Below, one piece after another: positions 1-6,630 of a DNA stretch of 8,531 bases. The notes below the pieces were generated by a model. The model saw nothing but the letters and a program-made list of their open reading frames with translations. It did not search any database and was not told the DNA's origin. The stretch lies in NCBI GenBank assembly GCA_964496975.1, contig CAZCBN010000135.1, positions 1 to 8,531 on the forward strand. The letters run 5' to 3'. Both the position numbers and the translations under genes were made by a program. Position 1 is the stretch's first letter, and the number at the start of each line of letters is the position of its first letter. The stretch is from CAZCBN01 sp964496975. Lineage in GTDB: Bacteria; Planctomycetota; Phycisphaerae; Phycisphaerales; UBA1924.

Positions 1-1018
1 TGGAGAGCCAGAACCCCAGCGCAAGCCCCCCCACGCCCATCCCCACCTGCATCGCCGCCTGCAGCAGCCCGTTCAGCCCGCTCGCCCGCAGCGCCAGCGA
101 CGTGCTCATCTCCGCCGCGCCCGCCGCCGTCCGCGTGTGCGCCTCGGCCCACTGCACCATCAGATAGATCAGCGCGTTGTTCACCGTAAAGCGGAACGCG
201 TTGCCCAGGTACAGCACCCACACCGCCCACCACCGCACGCCCCGCTCGCGCTTGCTGCGCTGCGCGTGGTCGTCGCGGGCCCCCGCGTGCGCGTGCGGCA
301 GGCCGTGGATGGCCCACGCCAGATACCCCGTGAGCAGCAAGGCCGGCACAAGCCAGATCGGCAACAGCCACCGCAGCCCCGACGCGGCCGCCGCCGCAGC
401 CGAAGCCGCAGAAGCCGCCGAGGCCGCCGCCGCGCCGCTCGCCGCCTCCACCACGCCCGCCCCGGCCTCGCCCCCCACCATCCCCGCGATCCATCGGCAC
501 AACGCCGGCGCCCCGAGATTGCCCGCGATCCCCCCGATCATGCCCGCGAGGAAGAAGATCGACACCGCCGCCGAACGCCGCGACCCCGCCATATGCCCCG
601 TCGCCGCCGCCGCCGCCGGGTGAAACGCCCCCACCCCGAGCATCCCTATCAGGTACAGCACCAGCGCCTGCTCAAACGTCGTCGAGAACCCGAGCAGCCC
701 CATCGCCACGCCCGCCAGCGCCACCCCCACCGTGCCGATCAGCCGCGAGTCGTGCTTGTCCTGCCACAGCGCCACCAGCGGCTGCACCAGCCCGCTCGAA
801 AGCGACCCCACGCCGATGAACATCGCCTTCTGCGCCGGCGTCATCCCGATCTGATCGTTCAAAATCGGGATCAGCGCAATCGGCGCCGCCGACAGCACGT
901 CCACCCCCGTGTGCGACACGATCGGCGCCGCCAGGCGCAGCCCGCCCACCCGCGAGCCGGCCCGCCCCGCGACCGGAACCGCCGCCCCCGCCACGCTGCC
1001 CGCAGGCGTCGTCGTCAT
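1..1018 (-). CDS. MFS transporter, fosmidomycin-resistance (Fsr)-like, 3' end cut by window edge
   Basis: An open frame on the minus strand runs from an ATG at 1018 to the window edge with no stop, about 339 codons. It is an inner-membrane transporter of the major facilitator superfamily. After a Thr/Ala/Gly-rich leader of about 28 residues comes 'SHTGVDVL' (His36, Asp40), which matches the conserved H-x-x-x-D at the start of helix 1 in Fsr-type carriers. 'VQPLVALWQDKH' (79-89) is the MFS loop 2-3 signature, and 'GVGAFHPAAAAATGHMAG' (128-145) matches the family's G-x-x-x-F-H-P motif. About ten hydrophobic segments are visible, so one or two helices of the usual 12 are missing beyond the edge. 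An Ala/Ser-rich linker (about 190-212) joins the two halves. The ribosome site is weak (AGGGG six bases upstream). The substrate cannot be told; Fsr itself exports fosmidomycin, but relatives vary. The gene is divergent from the heme oxygenase-like gene. Confidence 0.85.
   Translation of the reverse strand, partial: MTTTPAGSVAGAAVPVAGRAGSRVGGLRLAAPIVSHTGVDVLSAAPIALIPILNDQIGMTPAQKAMFIGVGSLSSGLVQPLVALWQDKHDSRLIGTVGVALAGVAMGLLGFSTTFEQALVLYLIGMLGVGAFHPAAAAATGHMAGSRRSAAVSIFFLAGMIGGIAGNLGAPALCRWIAGMVGGEAGAGVVEAASGAAAASAASAASAAAAAASGLRWLLPIWLVPALLLTGYLAWAIHGLPHAHAGARDDHAQRSKRERGVRWWAVWVLYLGNAFRFTVNNALIYLMVQWAEAHTRTAAGAAEMSTSLALRASGLNGLLQAAMQVGMGVGGLALGFWLS
384..440. repeat. GCC-rich low-complexity tract encoding an Ala/Ser linker
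   Basis: Degenerate 9-base units (gaagccgca, gaagccgcc, gaggccgcc at 402-428) sit in a wider run of GCC/CGC triplets inside the transporter gene. On the coding (minus) strand this gives a run of about 20 residues made only of Ala, Ser and Gly, with a Glu just before it. It lies where the cytoplasmic loop between the two six-helix halves of an MFS protein is expected. It is probably a slippage-expanded linker and not a regulatory element. Confidence 0.6.
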
Positions 1019-1060
1019 CGTGCCCCTATCGAAAGTCCCGCCCGACCCCGCCCCGCCCCG

Positions 1061-1098
1061 ACCAGCCCCGACCAGCCCCGACCAGCCCCGACCAGCCC
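1061..1098. repeat. 10-base tandem repeat, about 3.8 copies, in divergent spacer
   Basis: The unit 'accagccccg' occurs three times perfectly (1061-1090) and then as a partial fourth copy (1091-1098), preceded by a half-matching ccccgccccg. The period is close to one helical turn. It lies 43 bases upstream of the transporter start and about 150 bases upstream of the heme oxygenase-like start, so it could be an operator array or simple slippage. Nothing in the sequence decides between them. Confidence 0.8.
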
Positions 1099-1191
1099 GG
1101 GTTGTAGGCCCCGACCACGCCCCCAAGCCCCAAACCAGCCGCCCTACCCTCTCATTCCCGGCGCCCGGGCCACCCGCACCAACCGAGGCCC

Positions 1192-1239
1192 GACCACCTG
1201 ACCGCCGGACCATCTGACCGCCGGACCACCTGACCGCAC
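1192..1239. repeat. 16-base tandem repeat, three copies, directly before the heme oxygenase-like gene
   Basis: Three head-to-tail copies of 'gaccacctgaccgccg' lie at 1192-1207, 1208-1223 (one change, cat for cac) and 1224-1239 (last two bases changed). The array ends one base before the GGAG ribosome site (1241-1244), so it would form the 5' untranslated leader or the promoter region of that gene. Each unit contains two GACC boxes 9 bases apart. A role as operator or leader element is possible but unproven. Confidence 0.85.
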
Positions 1240-1250
1240 CGGAGACACCC

Positions 1251-1946
1251 ATGCCCATCGACACCCTCTCCGACCCCCGCCCCATCTCCCAGCGCCTCCG
1301 CGAAGACAACTGGGACCTCCACGAACGCGCCGAGCACGACACCCTCCCCCAGCACATGGTCCGCGGCACCCTCCCCAAGGACGTCTACGTCCAGCTCCTG
1401 GGTCAGCTCTTCCTCGCCAACCGCGCCCTGGACGAGGCCATCGTCGCCCGCCGCGCGACCACCCCCGTCCTGAACACCATGGTCACCGACATGCAGCTCC
1501 AGACCCCCTACCTCGAGGCCGACCTCCGCCACTTCGGCGTCAACCCCGCCTCCCTCACCCACAAGCCCGCCACCGCCACCTTCATCAAAGAGGTCGCCGT
1601 CTACGCCGGCAGCGAGCCCCTCAAGCTCTTCGGCCTCCACTACGTCCGCGAGGGCGCCAACAACGGCAACAAGTTCGTCGCCATGAAGCTCAAAAAGGCC
1701 TGGGGCGTCGAGGGCCGCGACGGCTTCCACTACCTCGACCCCTACGGCGAGGGCCAGCGCCCCCTCTGGGAACGCTTCAAGCGCGACCTCGACAAGATCG
1801 AGTTCACCGAGGCCGAGAAGCAGGCCGTCGTCGCCGCCGCCCGCTCCATGTTCGAGCACATGATCGCCCTGCACAAAGAGTTCCCCCTCCCCCCCGTCCC
1901 CGACGCCCCCCCGCGCAGCCCCGCCATGAGCCCGGCCACGCACTAA
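1251..1946 (+). CDS. Heme oxygenase-like protein (biliverdin-forming family fold)
   Basis: A 231-residue soluble cytoplasmic protein, a usual length for bacterial heme oxygenases. These open the heme ring to biliverdin, CO and iron using an electron donor. 'LREDNWDLHERAEHD' (16-30) aligns with the proximal helix of the family (compare the 'L-x-x-x-T-x-x-x-H-x-x-A-E' pattern), making His24 the likely heme ligand. 'GLHYVREGANNGNKF' (128-142) matches the distal helix where classical enzymes have a flexible Gly-rich stretch; here Gly135 and Gly139 remain, but Asn137, Asn138 and Asn140 are unusual. 'FHYLDPYGEGQRPLWERF' (159-176) matches the family's Y-G...W segment. The tail (211-231) is Pro-rich. 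GGAG at 1241-1244 sits six bases before the ATG, and an intrinsic terminator follows, so it is probably transcribed alone. Other members of the heme-oxygenase/TENA/PqqC fold cannot be excluded. No phytochrome or TonB gene is nearby to show whether the purpose is pigment or iron. Confidence 0.75.
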   Translation: MPIDTLSDPRPISQRLREDNWDLHERAEHDTLPQHMVRGTLPKDVYVQLLGQLFLANRALDEAIVARRATTPVLNTMVTDMQLQTPYLEADLRHFGVNPASLTHKPATATFIKEVAVYAGSEPLKLFGLHYVREGANNGNKFVAMKLKKAWGVEGRDGFHYLDPYGEGQRPLWERFKRDLDKIEFTEAEKQAVVAAARSMFEHMIALHKEFPLPPVPDAPPRSPAMSPATH

Positions 1947-1982
1947 CGCGGCGCTCCCGCCCACCCAACCCACGTCCCCCCC

Positions 1983-2014
1983 ACTCCCCCGCCCCGCCGG
2001 GGGAGTCTTTTTTT
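1983..2014 (+). terminator. Intrinsic (rho-independent) terminator after the heme oxygenase-like gene
   Basis: A perfect 8-base-pair stem (actccccc 1983-1990 with gggggagt 1999-2006) encloses an 8-base loop. After one C come seven Ts (2008-2014). It begins 36 bases after the stop codon. The T-run is the only long one in the window, which makes it stand out in such GC-rich DNA. It separates the heme oxygenase-like gene from the methyltransferase gene. Confidence 0.88.
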
Positions 2015-2035
2015 CCCGCGTCAACCCAGACCGCC

Positions 2036-2041
2036 GATACT
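2036..2041 (+). promoter_or_regulatory. Possible -10 box of the DNA methyltransferase gene
   Basis: GATACT matches TATAAT at four of six positions. It is followed 11 bases later by the GTG start. No convincing -35 box is seen at the usual distance; the upstream DNA is the terminator T-run. If real, the transcript would start within a few bases of the GTG, giving a nearly leaderless mRNA. That would fit the absence of a Shine-Dalgarno sequence. Confidence 0.25.
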
Positions 2042-2052
2042 CCCGCACCCCC

Positions 2053-3219
2053 GTGATCAAGTACCTCGGCTCCAAACGCCTCCTCCTCCCCCACATCCTC
2101 TCCGCCATCGAGGCCGACGCCCCCGCCGCCCCGCTCACCGTGCTCGACCTCTTCTCCGGCACCTCCCGCGTGGGACACGCCCTCAAGGCCCGCGGCCACC
2201 GCGTCATCGCAAACGACCACAACGCCTACGCCGCCACCCTCGCCCGCTGCTATGTGCAGGCCGACGCCGACACGCCGGGCCTGCTCGCCGACGCCCAGCG
2301 CCTCATCGACGAGTGCAACGCCCTCCCCCCCCGCCCCGGCTACTTCACCGACACCTTCTGCCGGCAGGCCCGCTACATCCATCCGAAAAACGGCGAACGC
2401 ATCGACGCCATCCGCGAGCACATCGAACGCTGTGCCCACACCCCCGACCTGCACGCCGTCCTGCTCACCTCGCTCATCGAGGCCGCCGACCGCGTCGACT
2501 CCACCACCGGCGTGCAGATGGCCTACCTCAAGAAATGGGCCCCCCGCGCCGCCAACGACCTCGCCCTCCGCATGCCCAACCTGCTCCCCCGCGCCCCCGC
2601 CGGCCGCGGCCTCGCCCTGCAGCTCGACGCCCTTGACGCCGCCCGGCGCGCGCCCGCCGACGTCGCCTACATCGACCCCCCCTACAACCAGCACGCCTAC
2701 CTCGGCAACTACCACGTCTGGGAGTCCCTCGCCCTGTGGGACAAGCCCCCCGTCTACGGCGTCGCCTGCAAACGCGTCGACGTCCGCACCCGCCGCAGCC
2801 CCTTCAACTCTCGCCCCGCCTTCGCCGACGCCCTGCGCCGCGTGCTGCTCGCCGTGCGCGCACGCACCCTGGTCGTCTCGTTCAGCAACGAGGGCTTCCT
2901 CTCCGCCGAGCACCTCGCGGAAATCCTGCGCGAGGCCGCCGGCGAGCGCGGCACCGTCACCGCGGCCCACCGGGGCGACTTCCCCCGCTACATCGGGGCC
3001 CGCATCGGCATCTACAACCCCCGCGGCGAGAAGGTCGGCGCCGTCACCCACGTCACGAACCAAGAGTCCATCTTCGTCGTCCGCCGCGCGCACCACCCCG
3101 ACGCGTGCCCCGCCCCGAGCGCCAGCCCCGTGTCAAGCCCCGCCTCAGGCCCCGAACCGCTCGCCCACGCCGCCGACCCCGTTCGCGCGGCCGCCGCCCG
3201 GCCCCTCCTCGCCCGCTGA
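2053..3219 (+). CDS. D12-class N6-adenine DNA methyltransferase
   Basis: 388 residues. It transfers a methyl group from S-adenosylmethionine to N6 of adenine in a specific DNA site. It starts with the class signature 'MIKYLGSKR', then motif I 'LDLFSGTSRVG' (31-41) for cofactor binding, with 'ANDHN' (53-57) as the following acidic position. The catalytic motif IV is 'YIDPPYN' (206-212), then 'NYHVWESLALWDKP' (219-232) and 'VSFSNEG' (275-281). This order fits Pfam D12 and the COG3392 type. The last 40 or so residues (348-388) are Pro/Ala-rich and probably disordered. The start is GTG; the signature begins exactly there, and no in-frame start lies upstream before the terminator. No Shine-Dalgarno sequence is visible. 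There is no restriction enzyme next to it, so within this window it is an orphan methyltransferase. Its recognition site cannot be read from sequence. Its 3' end overlaps the opposing zinc-ribbon gene by 75 bases. Confidence 0.88.
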   Translation: MIKYLGSKRLLLPHILSAIEADAPAAPLTVLDLFSGTSRVGHALKARGHRVIANDHNAYAATLARCYVQADADTPGLLADAQRLIDECNALPPRPGYFTDTFCRQARYIHPKNGERIDAIREHIERCAHTPDLHAVLLTSLIEAADRVDSTTGVQMAYLKKWAPRAANDLALRMPNLLPRAPAGRGLALQLDALDAARRAPADVAYIDPPYNQHAYLGNYHVWESLALWDKPPVYGVACKRVDVRTRRSPFNSRPAFADALRRVLLAVRARTLVVSFSNEGFLSAEHLAEILREAAGERGTVTAAHRGDFPRYIGARIGIYNPRGEKVGAVTHVTNQESIFVVRRAHHPDACPAPSASPVSSPASGPEPLAHAADPVRAAAARPLLAR

Positions 3220-4050
3220 CGCCGCACCCGCCCGGGCCGTGCGCTCGCTCGGCGCCTCCCCGCGCGCCGCGCGGGCCGACTGCACGAACCGGGCCCGCCC
3301 CGCCGCGCGCTGCGCCTCGCGCCCCCGGCCCGCCCCATGCGCCCCGGCCGCCCCGGCCTGCCGCGCCGCCTCGGCCCAGTCCGCCCGCTCGCGGCCCATC
3401 GCCAGCGCCAGCAGCCGGGCCGACCACCCGGCCCCGAGCGCAAGCCCGCCCGCGAGCGCCCACGCGAGCATCACGTCCATCCGGCTCGTGCCCGACGCCA
3501 GCACCACGCCCGCCGCGACGAGCGCCGTGATCCCCCCCGCCGCCACCCACGCCGCGCCCGCGTGCCCCGCCGCGGGCAGGGCGATCGCGCGGTAGCCCGC
3601 GAGCCTGGCCCACAGCACGCCGAGCCACGTGGCGAGCGCGCACGCCGCCGAGAACACCACCGTGACCACCAGCCACGCCGGCCCGACCGCGCCCTCCGGC
3701 ACCCACGGCACCACCACGCCCACCAGCACCCCGCTGCCCGCGAGCGCCCCGCTCGCGACGGCGTGCCCCGCCACAAGGGGCCACGTCCGCAGCCGCCAGG
3801 GGTCGGGCCGCACGGCCCGCATCGTGCTGCCGGGGCGGGTCAGCAGGTCGCGCAGCGTGCGCGCATAGCCGAGCGCATCGCCGAAGTGCTGCCACTCCGT
3901 GCCGTCGAGGGCGTCCACGGGCCTGCCGCACTCGGGGCAGCGCTGCCGCGGCAGCAGCCCGCGCACGCCGTAGCCACAGCCCCGGCAACACCACGTCGCC
4001 TCGTCGATCGGCGTCTCCCGGTACCCGTCCAGCAGCGTGACCAGCGGCAA
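3145..4050 (-). CDS. Zinc-ribbon membrane protein of unknown function
   Basis: 301 residues, function not recognised. An N-terminal zinc ribbon carries CxxC pairs at Cys22/Cys25 and Cys38/Cys41 ('CRGCGYGVRGLLPRQRCPEC'), a type often seen at the front of planctomycete membrane proteins. A short cytoplasmic-looking linker follows, then four hydrophobic segments at about 91-114, 124-146, 158-185 and 192-218. An Ala/Arg/Gly-rich, charged tail (220-301) looks disordered. The start is uncertain. The frame opens right after the kinase stop codon, and the only plausible initiation codon before the ribbon is TTG at 4050; the first ATG lies after the ribbon, at residue 77. A G-run (4051-4056) abuts the TTG, too close for a good ribosome site, so translational coupling to the kinase gene is likely. 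The 3' end runs 75 bases into the opposing methyltransferase gene. Confidence 0.75.
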   Translation of the reverse strand: MPLVTLLDGYRETPIDEATWCCRGCGYGVRGLLPRQRCPECGRPVDALDGTEWQHFGDALGYARTLRDLLTRPGSTMRAVRPDPWRLRTWPLVAGHAVASGALAGSGVLVGVVVPWVPEGAVGPAWLVVTVVFSAACALATWLGVLWARLAGYRAIALPAAGHAGAAWVAAGGITALVAAGVVLASGTSRMDVMLAWALAGGLALGAGWSARLLALAMGRERADWAEAARQAGAAGAHGAGRGREAQRAAGRARFVQSARAARGEAPSERTARAGAASAGEEGPGGGRANGVGGVGERFGA

Positions 4051-4077
4051 CCCCCCAACGCGCGACGCAGAAACACC

Positions 4078-6528
4078 CTAGCCCCGCCAGCTCCGGCCCC
4101 CGCTCGGCACCCGCCCCCCGACCGCACGGTTCCACCGCGAGAGCCTCGCCCGCGCCACCCACGCCGGCGAGCGCCACGCGGCGAACATGAGCCCCGCGCC
4201 GACGCCCATCGCCAGCAGCGCCGCCAGCACGTGCAGCGACCCGGGCACGTCCGCCGCCTCGTCAAGCCGGGCGAGCACGCGCCAGTACCACAGGGCCACG
4301 CACACCAGCCCCGAGACCAGGAACGGCTTCCACTGCCGCACCGCCGCCGCGAGGCACAGGCCCACCGACGCCAGCGGCAGCAGCCCGATCCATAGGGGCC
4401 ACATCCCCCACCCGTCGTTCGCCTCCAGCATCGCGACGGGCGCGAGCACGTGCGCCGGCAGCACCCAGCGCAGCGCCGCGTTCACCCGTCGCCGCAGGGG
4501 CGTGGCCCGGCGCGCCAGCACGACCATCAACGCCGCGAGCAAGGCCCCGGTGGCCCAGAGCGCCGCGGCGAACGTCTCCACCCGGGGCCCGTCGACATCG
4601 ACCAGCGGCGTGCGCCACCACCACGACGGCGCGCACGCCGCCACGAGCCACAGCCCGATCAGCACCAGCCCCGCCGCCCCCCACACCAGCGGCGGGCCGT
4701 CGCGCCGGTGCACGCGGCGGCTGCCCAGCTCCCGGACCATGCGCTGCTCGTCGGCGTCCAGCGCGAGCCCCAGCGGCAGCGAGGCGGCGCCGAGCGCCGC
4801 GAGCCAGACGCCCATCTCGCCCGCGGCGTTCAGCCCGGGCCGGATGAGCCGGCCCGAGACGAGGTACAGGCCCACCCACGCCGCGACCATCGCCGCGAGG
4901 CCCAGCGCCGTGAAGGCCGCGGACCGGGTGAGCTTGCGCAGCACGAGGGCGAGCGCCGTGGCGGCCCAGGCGACGGCGAGCACCTGCGTGTTGGCGAGTC
5001 CCGGCGGGGGCGACGCGGCACCGAGCAGCACGCCCGCCCACTCCAGCGCGGCGCCCATGCCCGCGCCCTCGCCCTGCACGAGCCAGCCCGTGTGCCGCAG
5101 CGTGAGCCAGAGGGCCGCGGGCAGGGCGAGCTGCGCGGTGACGAGCAGGCCCACGCCGACGCGTGCGTCCCCCGCGCGGTGCAGCAGCACGCCGCCGGCC
5201 GCGGTCGCCCCGGCCGCGGCCCACGCCGCGGCGAGCCACCACCCCCCGCCCAGCGCGGGCCACGCCCGCGCCAGCCCCACCGCGAGCCCAAGGACGAGGA
5301 GCCACCCGCCCAGGTGCAGCAAGACCTGGCTGACGCGCAGCCGCCGCGCGTCGAGCACCCAGGGCGACTCGGCGCGCTGCAGGTCGTTCAGCGCGGCGAG
5401 CAGTCGCTCGGCCTCGTGGCTTGTCACGAGGCCCTGGCGGAGCCACTGGCGGGTCGCGTCGACCTGGGCCTGCACCTGGTCCTCGAAGCGCTGCGCGAGG
5501 CGGCGCGGGCGGGCGGCGACGGTCTCTTTCCGCAGGTAGCGGCGCAGGTCCGCGGCGAGCGCGCGCGCGTCGGGGTAGCGGTCGCGCGGTTCGGCCTCGA
5601 GCGCGGCGAGGCAGATCTTCTGCAGGTCGGCGGGCGTCTGCGGGGCGTGGTCCTCGGGCAGGGGCACGCCGCGGCGGCAGATCTCCACCATCGCCGCGGG
5701 CGAGGTGCCGCGGGGCCAGGGGTGCCGGTCGGTGAGCAGCTCGAAGAGCAGCACGCCCAGCGCGAACACGTCGGCCGCGGGGCCGATGAAGGCATCGGGC
5801 GAGAACTGCTCGGGCGCGGCGTAGCCCGGCGTGCCCCCAACCACCCGCGGGCCCCACGCGGGGTCGGCCTCGGCCCGGGCCAGGCCGAAGTCGACGATCG
5901 TCGGCTCGTCGCGCCGGTCGACCACGATGTTGGCGGGCTTCAGGTCGCCGTGCACAAGCCCGGCGTCGTGCGCGGCGGCGACGGCCTCGACCACTTTCAG
6001 AAAGAGCCCGAGCCGACGCCGCACGTCCATGTCGCGCCAGGCGCGGTCCAGCGGCTCGCCGTCGGCCCAGTCCATCACCAGGAAGGGGGTGTCGTGCTGG
6101 AGGCTGACCTCGATGACGCGGCAGAGGTTGGGGTGATCGATGCGGGCCATGGCCCGCGCCTCGGCGACGAGCCGGTTGTGCGCGACCAGCCCCGGGTCTT
6201 CGCCCGCGTGCGGGTCGAGCACGCCCAGCAGCTTGATCGCGACGCGGCGGCCCAGCCGCGTGTCCCGCGCCTCAAAGACCCGGCCCATGCCGCCCTGGCC
6301 GGCGAGCCGCTCGATGCGGTAACGCTCCCCCACGGCCCGCTCGGCGTGGGCCAGCAGCAGGGCGGGGTCGGCGGGGCCGTCACGCGTGGCCCACGCGGGG
6401 CGGGGGGCCTGGGTGGTGGTGGCGGCGACGACCGTCGCGGAGGACACCGTCGGCGCATCGTGCAGCGCCACGCCCGCGGCGCGTCCCCCCTGCGCACCCT
6501 CTGCGCCCAACCCGGCGTCCGTCGGCAC
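4078..6528 (-). CDS. Hanks-type Ser/Thr protein kinase fused to a multi-pass membrane domain
   Basis: 816 residues. The kinase domain spans about 71-333: Gly loop 'GQGGMGRVF' (77-85), Lys99 in VAIK, Glu123 as the likely helix-C partner, catalytic loop 'HGDLKPANI' (His193, Asp195, Lys197, Asn200), DFG at 213-215, activation-segment Thr233, APE at 238-240, Asp253 and Arg317. All catalytic residues are present. The usual HRD Arg is Gly, so activation may not need loop phosphorylation. Region 355-385 ('WLRQGLVTSHEAERLL') resembles the start of DUF2157-type membrane proteins. About 12 hydrophobic segments follow between 400 and 785, and a short basic tail ends the protein. The kinase would lie in the cytoplasm and the rest in the inner membrane. 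No extracellular sensor domain is seen. The start is GTG, fixed by a strong ribosome site. The next gene follows after 27 bases in the same frame. Signal and substrates are unknown. Confidence 0.92.
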   Translation of the reverse strand: MPTDAGLGAEGAQGGRAAGVALHDAPTVSSATVVAATTTQAPRPAWATRDGPADPALLLAHAERAVGERYRIERLAGQGGMGRVFEARDTRLGRRVAIKLLGVLDPHAGEDPGLVAHNRLVAEARAMARIDHPNLCRVIEVSLQHDTPFLVMDWADGEPLDRAWRDMDVRRRLGLFLKVVEAVAAAHDAGLVHGDLKPANIVVDRRDEPTIVDFGLARAEADPAWGPRVVGGTPGYAAPEQFSPDAFIGPAADVFALGVLLFELLTDRHPWPRGTSPAAMVEICRRGVPLPEDHAPQTPADLQKICLAALEAEPRDRYPDARALAADLRRYLRKETVAARPRRLAQRFEDQVQAQVDATRQWLRQGLVTSHEAERLLAALNDLQRAESPWVLDARRLRVSQVLLHLGGWLLVLGLAVGLARAWPALGGGWWLAAAWAAAGATAAGGVLLHRAGDARVGVGLLVTAQLALPAALWLTLRHTGWLVQGEGAGMGAALEWAGVLLGAASPPPGLANTQVLAVAWAATALALVLRKLTRSAAFTALGLAAMVAAWVGLYLVSGRLIRPGLNAAGEMGVWLAALGAASLPLGLALDADEQRMVRELGSRRVHRRDGPPLVWGAAGLVLIGLWLVAACAPSWWWRTPLVDVDGPRVETFAAALWATGALLAALMVVLARRATPLRRRVNAALRWVLPAHVLAPVAMLEANDGWGMWPLWIGLLPLASVGLCLAAAVRQWKPFLVSGLVCVALWYWRVLARLDEAADVPGSLHVLAALLAMGVGAGLMFAAWRSPAWVARARLSRWNRAVGGRVPSGGRSWRG

Positions 6529-6534
6529 GACGAA

Positions 6535-6540
6535 CCTCCC
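6535..6540 (-). promoter_or_regulatory. Strong ribosome binding site that fixes the kinase GTG start
   Basis: Read on the minus strand this is GGGAGG, placed six bases before the GTG at 6528. It is one of the two best Shine-Dalgarno matches in the window and supports GTG as the true start. Confidence 0.75.
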
Positions 6541-6563
6541 ACAGCAGACCGTCCCCGCGGGCC

Positions 6564-6592
6564 AGACTACCCGCCCGCCCCCGGCCGCCCAA
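6564..6592 (-). promoter_or_regulatory. Possible promoter of the kinase gene
   Basis: On the minus strand TTGGGC (6592-6587) and TAGTCT (6569-6564) are separated by exactly 17 bases. Each matches its consensus box at only three positions. The implied leader would be about 30 bases and contain the ribosome site. In DNA this GC-rich the match is weak; only spacing and position favour it. Confidence 0.22.
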
Positions 6593-6606
6593 GCCCCGAT
6601 TTCGCC

Positions 6607-6630
6607 GGCGGGGCGAGATGAGGCCCCGCC
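6607..6630. other. Inverted repeat in the spacer between kinase and rsmD
   Basis: GGCGGGGC (6607-6614) and GCCCCGCC (6623-6630) form a perfect 8-base-pair arm with an 8-base centre. It sits in the 141-base divergent spacer, 39 bases before rsmD. It could be a protein-binding palindrome or an RNA hairpin in the rsmD leader. GC-only arms of this length arise readily by chance in such DNA, so support is modest. Confidence 0.4.

Noticed and set aside
137..1217. Plus-strand frames (354 and 102 codons) across the transporter and spacer
   Set aside because: Basic and Pro-rich translations opposite a clear MFS reading frame; the frame of 102 codons merely translates the 10-base repeat.
1152..3096. 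Two long minus-strand frames (356 and 430 codons), rich in Gly, Val, Glu and Ala, opposite the heme oxygenase-like and methyltransferase genes
   Set aside because: They are complements of C-ending codons in the real genes (GGC/GAG/GTG patterns). No motifs, no ribosome site, and both cross the terminator and gene borders.
4450..6621. Long + strand open frame (723 codons) opposite the kinase gene
   Set aside because: It is antisense to a kinase gene with every catalytic motif intact. Its translation is Arg/Gly/Pro/His-rich and resembles no family; long shadow frames are expected at this GC content.
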